Under the pieces are notes generated by a model, which was not told where the DNA came from, did not search any database, and saw nothing but the letters and a program-made list of their open reading frames with translations. DNA of 64,000 nucleotides, from NCBI GenBank assembly GCA_902705865.1, contig CACSIO010000023.1, forward strand, positions 273,690 through 337,689, read 5' to 3'. This DNA comes from BD1-7 clade bacterium. GTDB lineage: Bacteria; Pseudomonadota; Gammaproteobacteria; Pseudomonadales; DT-91. The position numbers were made by a program, and so were the translations under genes. This document shows positions 31,884 through 40,059 of this stretch, piece after piece; position 1 is the first letter of the stretch, and the number at the start of each line of letters is the position of its first letter.

Positions 31884-32750
31884 CTAGTGGGTCTTCTGGT
31901 AATGGTTACCGCTGATTAATGCACGCACATCCGCTGCCGTAAACGCATAGCGCTGATGACAAAAGTGACAATCAGTTTCGATTGTTTCTTGTTCGTTAAG
32001 AATATCGTTCAATTCAGTTTCGCCGAGCGAAAGCAGGCCACGCTCCATGCGCTCACGCGAACAACTGCAACGGAAATCTACCGGTTTGGCGTCATATAAA
32101 CGTAACTGCTCTTCATGATACAAACGATAAAGCAGGGTTTCGTTATCCAAGTCTTGCATTTCCTGATCACTCAGTGTCGATGCTAGATGGGTAATACGTT
32201 GCCAGTCTTCAGCCCGTTGTTGCGGGTCGGGGCAACGATCAGCCGGCAAGGCTTGCAGCATAACGCCACGCACATGTTCTTCGGTAACGTTGAACGCAAA
32301 CCATGAAGGTAACTGTTCAGATTGCTGGAAGTAGGATTGCAAACAGCCCGCTAGATCAGAATGGTCGAGCGGTACAATGCCCTGATAGCGCTGTCCGTTT
32401 TCCGGCTCAACGGAGATAACCAATGTCGCATCTCCCAGTAACGCCAGCAGATCATGCTGTTCATCAACCTCTCCGGCTAACAAGCCTCGAAACGTAAGGT
32501 CGTGGGTTGCTTCACTAACAATCAGATCGACCGGTCCATTACCTCGTGCTTGTATCGACAACAAACCGTCCAACTTTAAATGGCTGGTCAACAGCAAGTT
32601 AGCTGCACAAAACTGCCCAAGCAGCTGATGTTGCTCGGCATTGTAGTGACTGCCATCAACCAGTTTCGCAAAACTGGTATCCAGAGTTACGATAGCGCCA
32701 CGAATATCAGTGTTATCGAAGGAGAACGTTTGCAAGATATCTTTTGCCAT
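31884..32750 (-). CDS. hslO: Redox-regulated chaperone Hsp33
   Basis: Cytosolic holdase activated by oxidation. The 288-aa product carries the C-terminal zinc switch with the CSC pair (FRCSCSRERMERGL) and the CHFC pair near residue 270. Under oxidative stress the four Cys form disulphides and the protein dimerises. It starts 3 bases after the hslR stop, so the two are co-transcribed, as in E. coli. Confidence 0.97.
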   Translation of the reverse strand: MAKDILQTFSFDNTDIRGAIVTLDTSFAKLVDGSHYNAEQHQLLGQFCAANLLLTSHLKLDGLLSIQARGNGPVDLIVSEATHDLTFRGLLAGEVDEQHDLLALLGDATLVISVEPENGQRYQGIVPLDHSDLAGCLQSYFQQSEQLPSWFAFNVTEEHVRGVMLQALPADRCPDPQQRAEDWQRITHLASTLSDQEMQDLDNETLLYRLYHEEQLRLYDAKPVDFRCSCSRERMERGLLSLGETELNDILNEQETIETDCHFCHQRYAFTAADVRALISGNHYQKTH

Positions 32751-32753
32751 GAA

Positions 32754-33158
32754 TCAGTATTCCTGCCCGTGTTTCATGCGCTGTAGCTGACGCCGACTCT
32801 TCTTATCGGGTTTGCTATCTGGCGAAATTAGGGCTTCTTTCATTTGTTTTCGTTGTTCTGCGTTCAGCGAGCGTTGCTCGATGCTTTCCTCGGTTTCCTG
32901 ATAAAGAAGCTGCGCCTCTGGCGCACCTCGACGTTTATCTGAGAGGTTTTGCACCAGCACAGTCTTCACATCCCAACCCAGCCGAATGCGTAACTCAGCA
33001 CCAAGCTCTACATCTTTGCTGACTTTAACCCGAGCACCATTGTAGTGAACTTTACCACCTTCAATCGCCTGTTTAGCTAGCGAGCGGGTTTTAAAAAAAC
33101 GCGCGGCCCACAGCCATTTATCCAAGCGGATTTTTTGTGAGGTTGTCACTTCACCCAT
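32754..33158 (-). CDS. hslR: Ribosome-associated heat shock protein Hsp15
   Basis: A 134-aa RNA-binding protein with an S4 domain (IRLDKWLWAARFFKTRSLAKQAIEGGKVHYNG) and a basic C-terminal tail. The family binds stalled 50S subunits that carry a nascent chain after heat shock and helps recycle them. I chose ATG 33158, which overlaps the upstream nucleotidase by 8 bases; an earlier start nine codons up lies deeper in that gene. Confidence 0.95.
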   Translation of the reverse strand: MGEVTTSQKIRLDKWLWAARFFKTRSLAKQAIEGGKVHYNGARVKVSKDVELGAELRIRLGWDVKTVLVQNLSDKRRGAPEAQLLYQETEESIEQRSLNAEQRKQMKEALISPDSKPDKKSRRQLQRMKHGQEY

Positions 33159-33819
33159 GCGGCATAACCTCATCAAAATGGTCAATGGCAGGGAATTTAA
33201 GATCCAACCGCGGTGGATGCATGGAGTCTGGCTGCTTGATCGTTAACAAGTAAGCAATGCCATAATCATGGGCAGACTGCAGCACGGTTTCAGTATCATC
33301 GATCAACAGCGTTGATGTCGGATCGTAGGCACAATCTGCCTTTAATGCATCCCACAATCGTTGATCCTCCTTCGGCACACCATAATCATGGGTGCTGATA
33401 AGCCGATCGAAGTGTTCATCTAACGCGGTTCTCTGCATCTTCAACGATAAACTGCCGCGATGGGCGTTAGTCAGCAACACGACATGTTTGCCCTGATTTT
33501 GTAATGCTTGTACGAACTCTCGTGCATACGGCCGCAGAGCGATTTTGTGTGCGACATCCAGCTTCATGGTGGCAATATCCAGATCCAGTGTCGAACTCCA
33601 GTAGTCCAGGCAATACCATTCAATCGAGCCACGAATACGGCCCATTAAATCGAATAGAAAATCATTCGCCTGAGCCACTGAAATACCGTGCTTTCGACTG
33701 TAAACCTCCGGCAAATGGGTCAACCAGAAATAATTGTCAAAATGAAGATCCAGCAGGGTGCCATCCATATCCAAGAGTACGGTTTCAATGGCCTGCCAGT
33801 CTGCGGGTTTAAGCGCCAT
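33151..33819 (-). CDS. yrfG: HAD-family nucleotidase (YrfG/UmpG-like)
   Basis: A 222-aa haloacid dehalogenase-type phosphatase. Motif I is LLDMDGTLLDLHFDNYFW, with the nucleophilic Asp. Motif II is LLTNAHRG and motif III/IV LLIDDTETVLQSA. The E. coli homologue dephosphorylates purine and pyrimidine 5'-mononucleotides. It is first in the yrfG-hslR-hslO run, overlapping hslR by 8 bases. Confidence 0.92.
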   Translation of the reverse strand: MALKPADWQAIETVLLDMDGTLLDLHFDNYFWLTHLPEVYSRKHGISVAQANDFLFDLMGRIRGSIEWYCLDYWSSTLDLDIATMKLDVAHKIALRPYAREFVQALQNQGKHVVLLTNAHRGSLSLKMQRTALDEHFDRLISTHDYGVPKEDQRLWDALKADCAYDPTSTLLIDDTETVLQSAHDYGIAYLLTIKQPDSMHPPRLDLKFPAIDHFDEVMPHG

Positions 33820-34116
33820 ATCGTCTGCCTTTATGTGAAGAAGCGGATTTTATCATGTAACAACGGAGGCAGGAAATTCGCGCGCTCGGTGGATCCATAA
33901 GCCGGATAACCCGACAAACAGTCATGCCGAAAACCCCTGACGCCCTCGATCTTGCAAGCGGCAGCGGCTTAACGATCAATCGCCAGATACTGCTAACGAC
34001 TTAGCAAATACGTTTTAATAACAATTGAATCTGTTATAGCGCTGGCTATGCCGCACGCCGGCCCCTAGAATGACCATTCATCGTAGTTGTCGATTTGCCA
34101 TGTTAAAGGAACTGAC

Positions 34117-34383
34117 ATGCAATACACGCCGTACTCTCTAAAGCCGATCTATCGGCCTAAAAAGCTGTCCATAAAAACCCCGTATGCTATTGATTGCGCA
34201 AAACTGAATAACTCTCATCAGGTACGAGAAGAGCTGATCAGTCAAATGCTGGCGATCGATACACATCAACGCCAAATGCAGCGGGATAAAACAATGCCGG
34301 ATTTCTCGCTAAGGCAAACATTCCGAGAAATGATTCAAAGCCGGCGGCAACTTCTGCAAAAGATCTCTCAGCGTATCGACTGA
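34117..34383 (+). CDS. Small hypothetical protein, 88 aa
   Basis: Unrecognised. The start ATG at 34117 has a good Shine-Dalgarno (AAAGGA, 6-base gap), which is why I accept it as a gene. The product is basic and helical, without membrane segment: MQYTPYSLKPIYRPKK, then a polar helix ending in QSRRQLLQKISQRID. A TAGAAT -10-like element lies at 34066-34071 without a convincing -35. The stretch before it (33820-34060) holds nothing I can name. Confidence 0.5.
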   Translation: MQYTPYSLKPIYRPKKLSIKTPYAIDCAKLNNSHQVREELISQMLAIDTHQRQMQRDKTMPDFSLRQTFREMIQSRRQLLQKISQRID

Positions 34384-34625
34384 CGCTCGCGTTAGCGATT
34401 GCTGCACGCCATCTGATTGGTGACACACCAGCGAATAAGAATAAGCGATTAAAAAGGCAATCAGAAAACGCAACAATAGGCGCATTACGCACATCGGCGT
34501 GGTTTACGTAGAGGTAATCTCCAACATTATCGCTGAATACTCGCGAGGTTTTCTGACGTCAGGTAGGCAATAGTCACTGCTAGCTCATAGTGATTTAGTG
34601 GGTAAACGTGAATCGATGGGAAGAA

Positions 34626-35237
34626 TCAGCGAGTATGCGTACGATCATGCTCGGCAAGCAATTCGTCCAGAGTCATCAGGTAGCCTTCGTTAAACAGGCT
34701 CATAAAGATGGTGATTTCTGGCATATCCAGCTCACGCAATCTTCGCTCAAGATCATCCAACGCTGTTTTAAACTCAGTATTGCCGGCATGGGTTTCGGTC
34801 TGACACTTCTGATACGCACTGATAAGATCAGCGCCTTTAACGAGCCGATTGATCGCTACCGGCACTTCGGAATGCAACAACAGATGATGATAGTGCGGTT
34901 GCAATGACTCAGGCACCATGGATAACAGCTCTTGTTCCGCAACTGCTTCAATTTCTTTGTAGGCATTTTTGATTTTGTCGGAGTAGTATTTCACCGGCGA
35001 GGGTAGGTCGCCGGTGATAATCTCCGATACGTCGTGAAAAAGTGCCGTCGTTACCACACGATCGACATCAACGTTACCACCACAATCATTGTTGTGGATG
35101 AGAGCCAAGGCGTGGGCAATGGTTGCCACCTGCCAGCTATGCTCCATCACGTTTTCTTCTTCGACGTTACGCTTCAGGCCCCAGCGTTTGATCCACTTGA
35201 GCCTGCCTAAATAGGCGAAGAAGCGACTGGATTGCAT
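34626..35237 (-). CDS. yfbR: 5'-deoxynucleotidase, YfbR family
   Basis: A 203-aa HD-domain phosphohydrolase acting on deoxyribonucleoside 5'-monophosphates. The signature RWGLKRNVEEENVMEHSWQVATIAHAL is close to E. coli YfbR. The metal-binding ALFHDVSEIITGDLPSPVKYY and the later KGADLISAY Asp complete the HD site. It starts 1 base after dsbA ends, so the two are likely co-transcribed. Confidence 0.93.
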   Translation of the reverse strand: MQSSRFFAYLGRLKWIKRWGLKRNVEEENVMEHSWQVATIAHALALIHNNDCGGNVDVDRVVTTALFHDVSEIITGDLPSPVKYYSDKIKNAYKEIEAVAEQELLSMVPESLQPHYHHLLLHSEVPVAINRLVKGADLISAYQKCQTETHAGNTEFKTALDDLERRLRELDMPEITIFMSLFNEGYLMTLDELLAEHDRTHTR

Positions 35238-35238
35238 C

Positions 35239-35874
35239 CTATTTAGCAGCCCGAGCGGTCTGTTCTTTGGCGATAAGGAAATCGGTGATTTCCAACATCC
35301 GCGCTTGAGAACCGGCTTGGCCTGGAGAAACGCGGTACTTACCTTCTACCACAATCTCGGGAGTGCCCTGCATACGGTAAGAACGTGCGCGGGATTCAGC
35401 CAGATTAACCTGGCTGGTTACGCCAAACGAGTTGAAGGTTTTCTCAAACGTGCTTTTGTCCACGCCATGTTTAGCAAAGAATTCCTGGATCTGACTTTCA
35501 GAATTCAATCGACGACGATCAACATTCAGCGCTTTAAAAAATGGGCCATTAATGGTGTCCAAAATACCCAACGCCTTGGCGGTGTAGAATGCTTGGGCGT
35601 GCAGCTTCATAGTTTTGTTCCACATCGCTGGCATCTTAACGACATTGATCGTATCTCCCTGTTTTTTCTTCCAGCCATCAAACATGGTTTCAAAGGTATA
35701 GCAGTGGCCGCAGCCCCACCAGAATAATTCAACCACTTCGACTTTGTTTTTGTTTTGTGTGTGCACTGGTGATGCCAGTACTTCGTAGTCTTTACCTGCC
35801 ACGAAATCTTCAGCATGAACGAACTGCACCGCCATCAGCAAGGCGGCCAGTATCAAAGAAACAGGTTTGATCAT
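35239..35874 (-). CDS. dsbA: Thiol:disulfide interchange protein DsbA
   Basis: Periplasmic oxidase that makes disulphides in exported proteins. The 211-aa precursor has a signal peptide ending near VHA-EDF, the active site C55-G-H-C58 in FWWGCGHCYTF, the helical insertion, and the cis-Pro loop GTPEIVV. The neighbouring diheme and monoheme cytochrome c genes are among the pathways that depend on periplasmic thiol chemistry. Confidence 0.95.
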   Translation of the reverse strand: MIKPVSLILAALLMAVQFVHAEDFVAGKDYEVLASPVHTQNKNKVEVVELFWWGCGHCYTFETMFDGWKKKQGDTINVVKMPAMWNKTMKLHAQAFYTAKALGILDTINGPFFKALNVDRRRLNSESQIQEFFAKHGVDKSTFEKTFNSFGVTSQVNLAESRARSYRMQGTPEIVVEGKYRVSPGQAGSQARMLEITDFLIAKEQTARAAK

Positions 35875-36044
35875 TCACTTTCTCCGGATGTTATGTGTGA
35901 TGGTCTTTTTCCATCAGCCTGAAAAACATATTCGCTCAGTATACCGCGCAATTGTTGCAAATCCATGCCCTGGTCCACATTCGGCTAATCGGATACGTTT
36001 GACGATCAGCGGTATTTGCACCTGTTTTTAAAGCCTTAAACGAA

Positions 36045-36068
36045 AAAAGCCAGCATACGCTGGCCTTT
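36045..36068 (-). terminator. Terminator of the outer-membrane barrel gene
   Basis: GCCAGC-ATAC-GCTGGC stem; on the minus strand it is preceded by AAAG and followed by six T. It lies 47 bases past the stop at 36115. Confidence 0.85.
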
Positions 36069-36114
36069 CATTATTCACGATAGGTGGCAAATGCTCGTTC
36101 GCCACGTCACTTCA

Positions 36115-36807
36115 TCAGAACATAAAGGTGTAACCAATAGACAATACGTCCAATCGCAACGAGTTGCTCAGTGTCAGGTAACGTTGTCCGGAAACTGCGT
36201 TATCTGGCGCACAGCTCTGGCTCACAGAATCCAAAATAACGCAGCGGTCGCCACGATTCAGACTGACGTCGGCATAACGCATATAGTTAAATTCCATTGC
36301 GCCCAATTTACCCAGCTTCTGGCCAATACTGAAACCGTAACTGATACCAAAATCGCTGAAGCTACGGTTAATATCGCCGGAGAAATCAAACATGGTGTAA
36401 TTGAAACCTAACTTGGCACGAAAAAACACATCACCGTCGGTCTGAAAAACGCCATAAAGGCCAGTCGCCATCCCCCGCGCTTTACCCAAACCAAACAAAT
36501 CTTCATTGCCGACAAAAAACGGGGCGTCTAAAAGACCTGTGATCATGTACTGGCCTTCAATCGACCAGTTTTCATGCACACGGAATCCGCCATTAATTAA
36601 TGTACCGGAAGGCTTCGGATTGCGGTTTTTGAAAGTGGCCGTCGAACCGCCTTGAAATTCTTCAACACGATAAACCGCACCTACATTCATGCTGGATACA
36701 CCATAACTGATGCCAACGTAGCCAGCCTTCTCAGGTAACGCAGCATTCGCAGCGCCAGAAAATACAGTCGTGGCCGTTAAGGCAAGCGCCGATAGCAGCT
36801 TTTTCAT
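36115..36807 (-). CDS. Outer-membrane beta-barrel protein, small porin-like
   Basis: A 230-aa protein with a signal peptide (LLSALALTATTVFSGAANA before ALPEK). It has alternating polar/aromatic strands such as AGYVGISYGVSSMNVGAVYRV, ENWSIEGQYMITG and FRAKLGFNYTMFDFSG, and a C-terminal strand ending in Phe (LSIGYTFMF), the assembly signal for outer-membrane barrels. About eight strands fit the OmpA/OmpW-like size class. One loop contains a Cys pair (RCVILDSVSQSC) that could form a disulphide. The substrate or role is unknown. Confidence 0.8.
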   Translation of the reverse strand: MKKLLSALALTATTVFSGAANAALPEKAGYVGISYGVSSMNVGAVYRVEEFQGGSTATFKNRNPKPSGTLINGGFRVHENWSIEGQYMITGLLDAPFFVGNEDLFGLGKARGMATGLYGVFQTDGDVFFRAKLGFNYTMFDFSGDINRSFSDFGISYGFSIGQKLGKLGAMEFNYMRYADVSLNRGDRCVILDSVSQSCAPDNAVSGQRYLTLSNSLRLDVLSIGYTFMF

Positions 36808-36997
36808 CGGAGACCCCGTAAATCTTTTTATTGTTAGATGTTCGCCGGCTAAGGGTTTTTGCTGTCCCCTTTTCGCCGAGCGGGCAGATGATCCTGCCGA
36901 ACAGAGATCGAGTTAGACTACCACAAGCAACAGAGAATAAACCAGTGCTTGCGCAAAAATCCGACAGAGGAGGTAATTTATAATGCTCCGCTCACAA

Positions 36998-37022
36998 AAA
37001 AAGCGGCACTAAGCCGCTTTTT
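36998..37022 (-). terminator. Terminator of the cytochrome c4 gene
   Basis: AAAAAGCGGC / GCCGCTTTTT perfect 10-base repeat around a 5-base loop, 16 bases after the cytochrome c4 stop; T-rich on the minus-strand 3' side. Confidence 0.9.
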
Positions 37023-37037
37023 CCGATCACGTTAAGA

Positions 37038-37676
37038 TCAACGTAATCCAGACAAGAAGCTCGCAACCGCGCGAATTTCAAGATCACTCATACGTGAAGC
37101 AACATCACGCATGATGCGAATATCGCCATCATTAACACGTGCGCCGGTTGCTTTTTCTTCATCCGCACCCAAACGGAATGCTTTCAGCTGTTTCTCGATA
37201 TACTCAGGGAATTGGCCCGCCAGTGACGGATAACCTGCACCTAAATTACCTTTACCTGCAGGGCTGTGACAACCAGAACATGCAGCAACTTGTTTAGCCG
37301 GCAAACCACCACGGTAGATACGCTCACCCAAAGCTACTAAATCAGGATCAGCCGCGCCGCCAGACATCGTTTGATTTGCATAGTATGCCGCTAAATCCTG
37401 AATATCTTGAGTGCTCAAACCAGCAACAATACCCGACATCTCAGGAACAACACGACCGCCTTTATCAGCAGGCAGTTTCATATCAAGCAGCTGCTTTTCA
37501 ATGTACTTGCTGTTCTGACCGGCAATCTTCGGAAAGTTTGGTGCCGGGCTGTTACCGTCAGCGCCATGACATGCAGAACACTGGGCCGATAATGCTTCAC
37601 CCTTTGCTGCATCCCCTGCTGCAAACGCAGTACCTGCGGCAGCCATCATTAACACACTTACAATCAACTTCTTCAT
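37038..37676 (-). CDS. Cytochrome c4 (dihaem)
   Basis: Periplasmic electron carrier of 212 aa with signal peptide (LIVSVLMMAAAGTAFA before AGD). Two haem sites are CSACH near residue 33 and CSGCH near 135, each followed by a distal Met region (PEMSGIVAGL and RIMRDVASRMSDLE). The two halves are homologous, as expected. It is 33 bases downstream of the c5 gene, in one operon. In Pseudomonas such cytochromes feed terminal oxidases. Confidence 0.94.
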   Translation of the reverse strand: MKKLIVSVLMMAAAGTAFAAGDAAKGEALSAQCSACHGADGNSPAPNFPKIAGQNSKYIEKQLLDMKLPADKGGRVVPEMSGIVAGLSTQDIQDLAAYYANQTMSGGAADPDLVALGERIYRGGLPAKQVAACSGCHSPAGKGNLGAGYPSLAGQFPEYIEKQLKAFRLGADEEKATGARVNDGDIRIMRDVASRMSDLEIRAVASFLSGLR

Positions 37677-37709
37677 GCTGTACTTGCTCTCTTATTCTTG
37701 GCTCGTTGC

Positions 37710-38009
37710 TTACTTGGCTTTCGACATGTACTCGATCAAGCCTTTGAATTCTGCATCCGTACAATCCATGCACAGGCCTTTTGGAGGCATTGCACCGATA
37801 CCGTTTTTGGCGTTCTTAACCAAGGTATCCATGCCTTTTTCTAAACGGGGCTTCCACGCAACAGCATCTGCGGTTTTTGGTGCACCAGCCGCGCCGGAGG
37901 CGTGGCAGGCAATACAGGTTCTGTTGTAAATACCCTGAATGTCTCGGGTTTCAGCTTGTGCAGACAGTGAAGCTGCAGCAACGGACAATACCATCAGCAG
38001 TTTTTTCAT
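37710..38009 (-). CDS. Cytochrome c5
   Basis: A 99-aa monohaem cytochrome with signal peptide (LLMVLSVAAASLSAQA before ETRD). The haem site is CIACH, the distal ligand region is IGAMPPKG, and a C-terminal CMDC pair is typical of the c5 group, in which it forms a disulphide. It is first in an operon with c4 and divergent from engB. Confidence 0.93.
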   Translation of the reverse strand: MKKLLMVLSVAAASLSAQAETRDIQGIYNRTCIACHASGAAGAPKTADAVAWKPRLEKGMDTLVKNAKNGIGAMPPKGLCMDCTDAEFKGLIEYMSKAK

Positions 38010-38163
38010 CGTAATCTCCCATGAGAGCTCAGAACTGGATCAAAAGATGTATATACACCCGAGAACCAGAATAGCTGTCTTGCGCAGCTTCTGTTTATAA
38101 TTGGCGCGCTATTATATAGAAACTCACCCATAAGGGAAAATCGAATTCCCGGATTTTGTGCTC

Positions 38164-38775
38164 ATGTCAACGTTATACCGTAAAGCCAGCTACCTTATTA
38201 GTGCCGAAACAGTGGCCCAATGCCCACCTGATGTCGGTTTTGAAGTAGCTTTTGCCGGGCGCTCCAATGCCGGCAAATCGTCCGCAATAAACACACTCAC
38301 TGATAATAAGAAACTTGCCCGCACCAGTAAAACCCCTGGCCGCACCCAACTGATTAACCTGTTCGCTCTAGACGACGAGCGGCGATTAGTTGACCTACCA
38401 GGCTATGGATATGCGAAAGTCCCCGAAGCCATGAAGCTGAAATGGCAAAAACACTTGAACAATTACCTGCAGGAACGTGAATGTTTGCGTGGGCTGATAC
38501 TGTTAATGGACATTCGTCACCCCATGCAAGATTTTGATCTGATGATTCTCGAATGGGCACATGCCAGCAAACTGCCATTACACATTTTGTTGACCAAAGC
38601 TGACAAATTGAAGCCCAACCCAGGTCGTTCCCAAATGTTCAGCGTGCAAAAGAGTGTCGCGGAAGTTAATCCTGACGCGACCGTGCAAATGTTTTCATCG
38701 TTGAAAAAACAAGGGCTTGAACAATTAAACCAAGTACTCGATTGCTGGTATGGACTCGACGATGCAGCATCGTAA
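38164..38775 (+). CDS. engB: Ribosome biogenesis GTPase EngB (YsxC/YihA)
   Basis: A 203-aa essential-type GTPase of 50S assembly. G1 is [15 protein letters not shown]3 [17 protein letters not shown] and G4 LTKADKLK, with switch [10 protein letters not shown] chose ATG 38164 ([11 protein letters not shown]); a GTG two codons earlier is equally close. A TATAAT element lies at 38096-38101 but no good -35 is seen. It is divergent from the cytochrome genes. Confidence 0.95.
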   Translation: MSTLYRKASYLISAETVAQCPPDVGFEVAFAGRSNAGKSSAINTLTDNKKLARTSKTPGRTQLINLFALDDERRLVDLPGYGYAKVPEAMKLKWQKHLNNYLQERECLRGLILLMDIRHPMQDFDLMILEWAHASKLPLHILLTKADKLKPNPGRSQMFSVQKSVAEVNPDATVQMFSSLKKQGLEQLNQVLDCWYGLDDAAS

Positions 38776-38844
38776 TCGACGGCAACCCACCTCGATAACC
38801 ACGATAGGCGACGCAAAATTGGGAAGGATATAAAAAGCACAACG

Positions 38845-38870
38845 CGCGCTCGGCAATGTGTTTGAGCGCG
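38845..38870 (+). terminator. Possible engB terminator hairpin
   Basis: CGCGCTC / GAGCGCG 7-base stem with a 12-base loop, about 70 bases after the engB stop. No T-run follows, so it is weak as an intrinsic terminator. Confidence 0.35.
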
Positions 38871-38902
38871 TGAAGAATAGGCTGTGTGAGATTCTGATAG
38901 GC

Positions 38903-38939
38903 AAAAAAAACCGATAACTGTCAGGGGACGGTTATCGGT
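38903..38939 (-). terminator. Terminator at the end of a structured 3' region
   Basis: A 13-base stem with one mismatch (38910-38922 / 38927-38939) and a 4-base loop, followed on the minus strand by eight T. It ends the transcript coming from the thioesterase gene or from an independent RNA in 38940-39036. Confidence 0.88.
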
Positions 38940-39036
38940 GAATTATCGTGTTGAATCCTCAACACGTGAAGAAGTGATCAGGGGAAACCAGCTTCTTCAT
39001 TTGCCACTATCAGTTAATATGAACAACGCTGTGGCA
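38940..39036 (-). ncRNA. Candidate structured 3' UTR or small RNA
   Basis: Read on the minus strand, three successive inverted repeats precede the terminator. They are TGCCAC/GTGGCA (39002-39007 with 39031-39036), TGAAGAAG/CTTCTTCA (38967-38974 with 38992-38999) and a perfect CGTGTTGA-GGAT-TCAACACG hairpin (38947-38966). The last two abut directly. The GGA in the last loop resembles a single CsrA/RsmA site. No own promoter is evident, so a 3'-UTR of the thioesterase gene is equally possible. Confidence 0.4.
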
Positions 39037-39075
39037 GAAAGTTCACTAACGATTCAAAAATAGTTGGAATTATTT

Positions 39076-39501
39076 CTAACCATTACGCTTTGGCTTAATA
39101 ACACCGTTGACCGTTGCATGCGCAACTTGCACACCTTGCTCATCAAAAGCCGTGGCAGTGACCAGTTCTTCGATAGACTCTCCCACCTGAGCGGCGGCTT
39201 TCAAGCGTGTTTTTTGCTCATCACTCAGTTCTGATTTAAAGGTGATTTTGCCCTGTGCTCGAGCATCGTAGTGAACATGCAGATCTTTCAGCACCACAAA
39301 TGCATTCTTGGCATCGTCCCCCAAATACAGCGTGATAACACCCATGCCTGCCATTTCGAGCATCGAGAAGACAACTGCAGCATGCATATCGCCGTTATGG
39401 TTCTTGTGCAAATCTTCCGGTGTTTGTGAAAGCAAAAGCACGCCATCACCCATTTCTTCGACGTGGGGTTTGATCAAATCAATCCAAGGCATGTTAAACA
39501 T
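39076..39501 (-). CDS. Hotdog-fold thioesterase-like protein (DUF4442/YiiD-like)
   Basis: A 141-aa cytosolic protein. The hotdog helix is NGDMHAAVVFSMLEMAGMGVI, followed by strands VVLKDLHVHYDARAQGKITFKSEL and LVTATAFDEQGVQVAHATVNGVIK. Such proteins usually hydrolyse acyl-CoA thioesters, but the substrate is unknown. It is divergent from a MarR-family gene with which it may share regulation. Confidence 0.8.
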   Translation of the reverse strand: MFNMPWIDLIKPHVEEMGDGVLLLSQTPEDLHKNHNGDMHAAVVFSMLEMAGMGVITLYLGDDAKNAFVVLKDLHVHYDARAQGKITFKSELSDEQKTRLKAAAQVGESIEELVTATAFDEQGVQVAHATVNGVIKPKRNG

Positions 39502-39562
39502 GAGAAACTCCGCTTTACAAATTAGTACATAGTCGAGACGATACTGACACAGAACAATTATT

Positions 39563-39581
39563 TAGTCTATATAATGGACTA
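39563..39581. promoter_or_regulatory. Candidate MarR operator overlapping a -10 element
   Basis: Imperfect inverted repeat TAGTCTA-TATAA-TGGACTA (one mismatch per arm pair) in the divergent marR / thioesterase region. It contains TATAAT (39570-39575), a perfect -10 hexamer in the marR direction; CTGACA at 39544-39549 is a possible -35, but with long spacing. The arrangement suits autoregulation by the MarR protein. Confidence 0.45.
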
Positions 39582-39597
39582 TCTGAGTGCCAACACC

Positions 39598-40059
39598 ATG
39601 ACAAATACCAACCTGATCTACCAGACCCTCGCCAATGCCCGCCTATTAAAGCGTTGGATTCGGATTCAGCTAGATGCTAATTACGCAAATGCCGATAACC
39701 TGCCCTTTGAGTTGTTGAGTCACATCGACCCGGAAGGTAATACGCAGCAAGAGCTCGGGTTGCGGTTGCGTTGCTCGAAGCAAGAAGTGAGTCGCCTGGT
39801 TAAGAAAGCCGCCAGCGACGGCTGGGTAACCATGACGGCCGATCCGGCAGACAAACGTGCACGCCGCGTTAGCCTCACTGAGCAGGCGCTGAAAGCGCTT
39901 GAGCAAGGCATGCAATTCTATAGTGGGTTGGAGGCGTCGCTGTTAGACGATTTGAATCCAGACGAGCTCAAACAACTGAAGAGCGCCACAAAAACCCTGA
40001 CGCGACTCATCAAACAGCAGGTTGATCAGAATGATAAAAAGCCCACTGACGATCAGTGA
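39598..40059 (+). CDS. MarR-family transcriptional regulator
   Basis: A 153-aa winged-helix regulator. The recognition region is [32 protein letters not shown]. The wing follows with [20 protein letters not shown], which includes the family DxRxxxxxLT-like motif. I chose ATG 39598 because an earlier ATG (39574) lies inside the predicted -10 element. The ligand is unknown; the divergent thioesterase gene is the natural target. Its end overlaps the convergent polA stop by 7 bases. Confidence 0.85.
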   Translation: MTNTNLIYQTLANARLLKRWIRIQLDANYANADNLPFELLSHIDPEGNTQQELGLRLRCSKQEVSRLVKKAASDGWVTMTADPADKRARRVSLTEQALKALEQGMQFYSGLEASLLDDLNPDELKQLKSATKTLTRLIKQQVDQNDKKPTDDQ

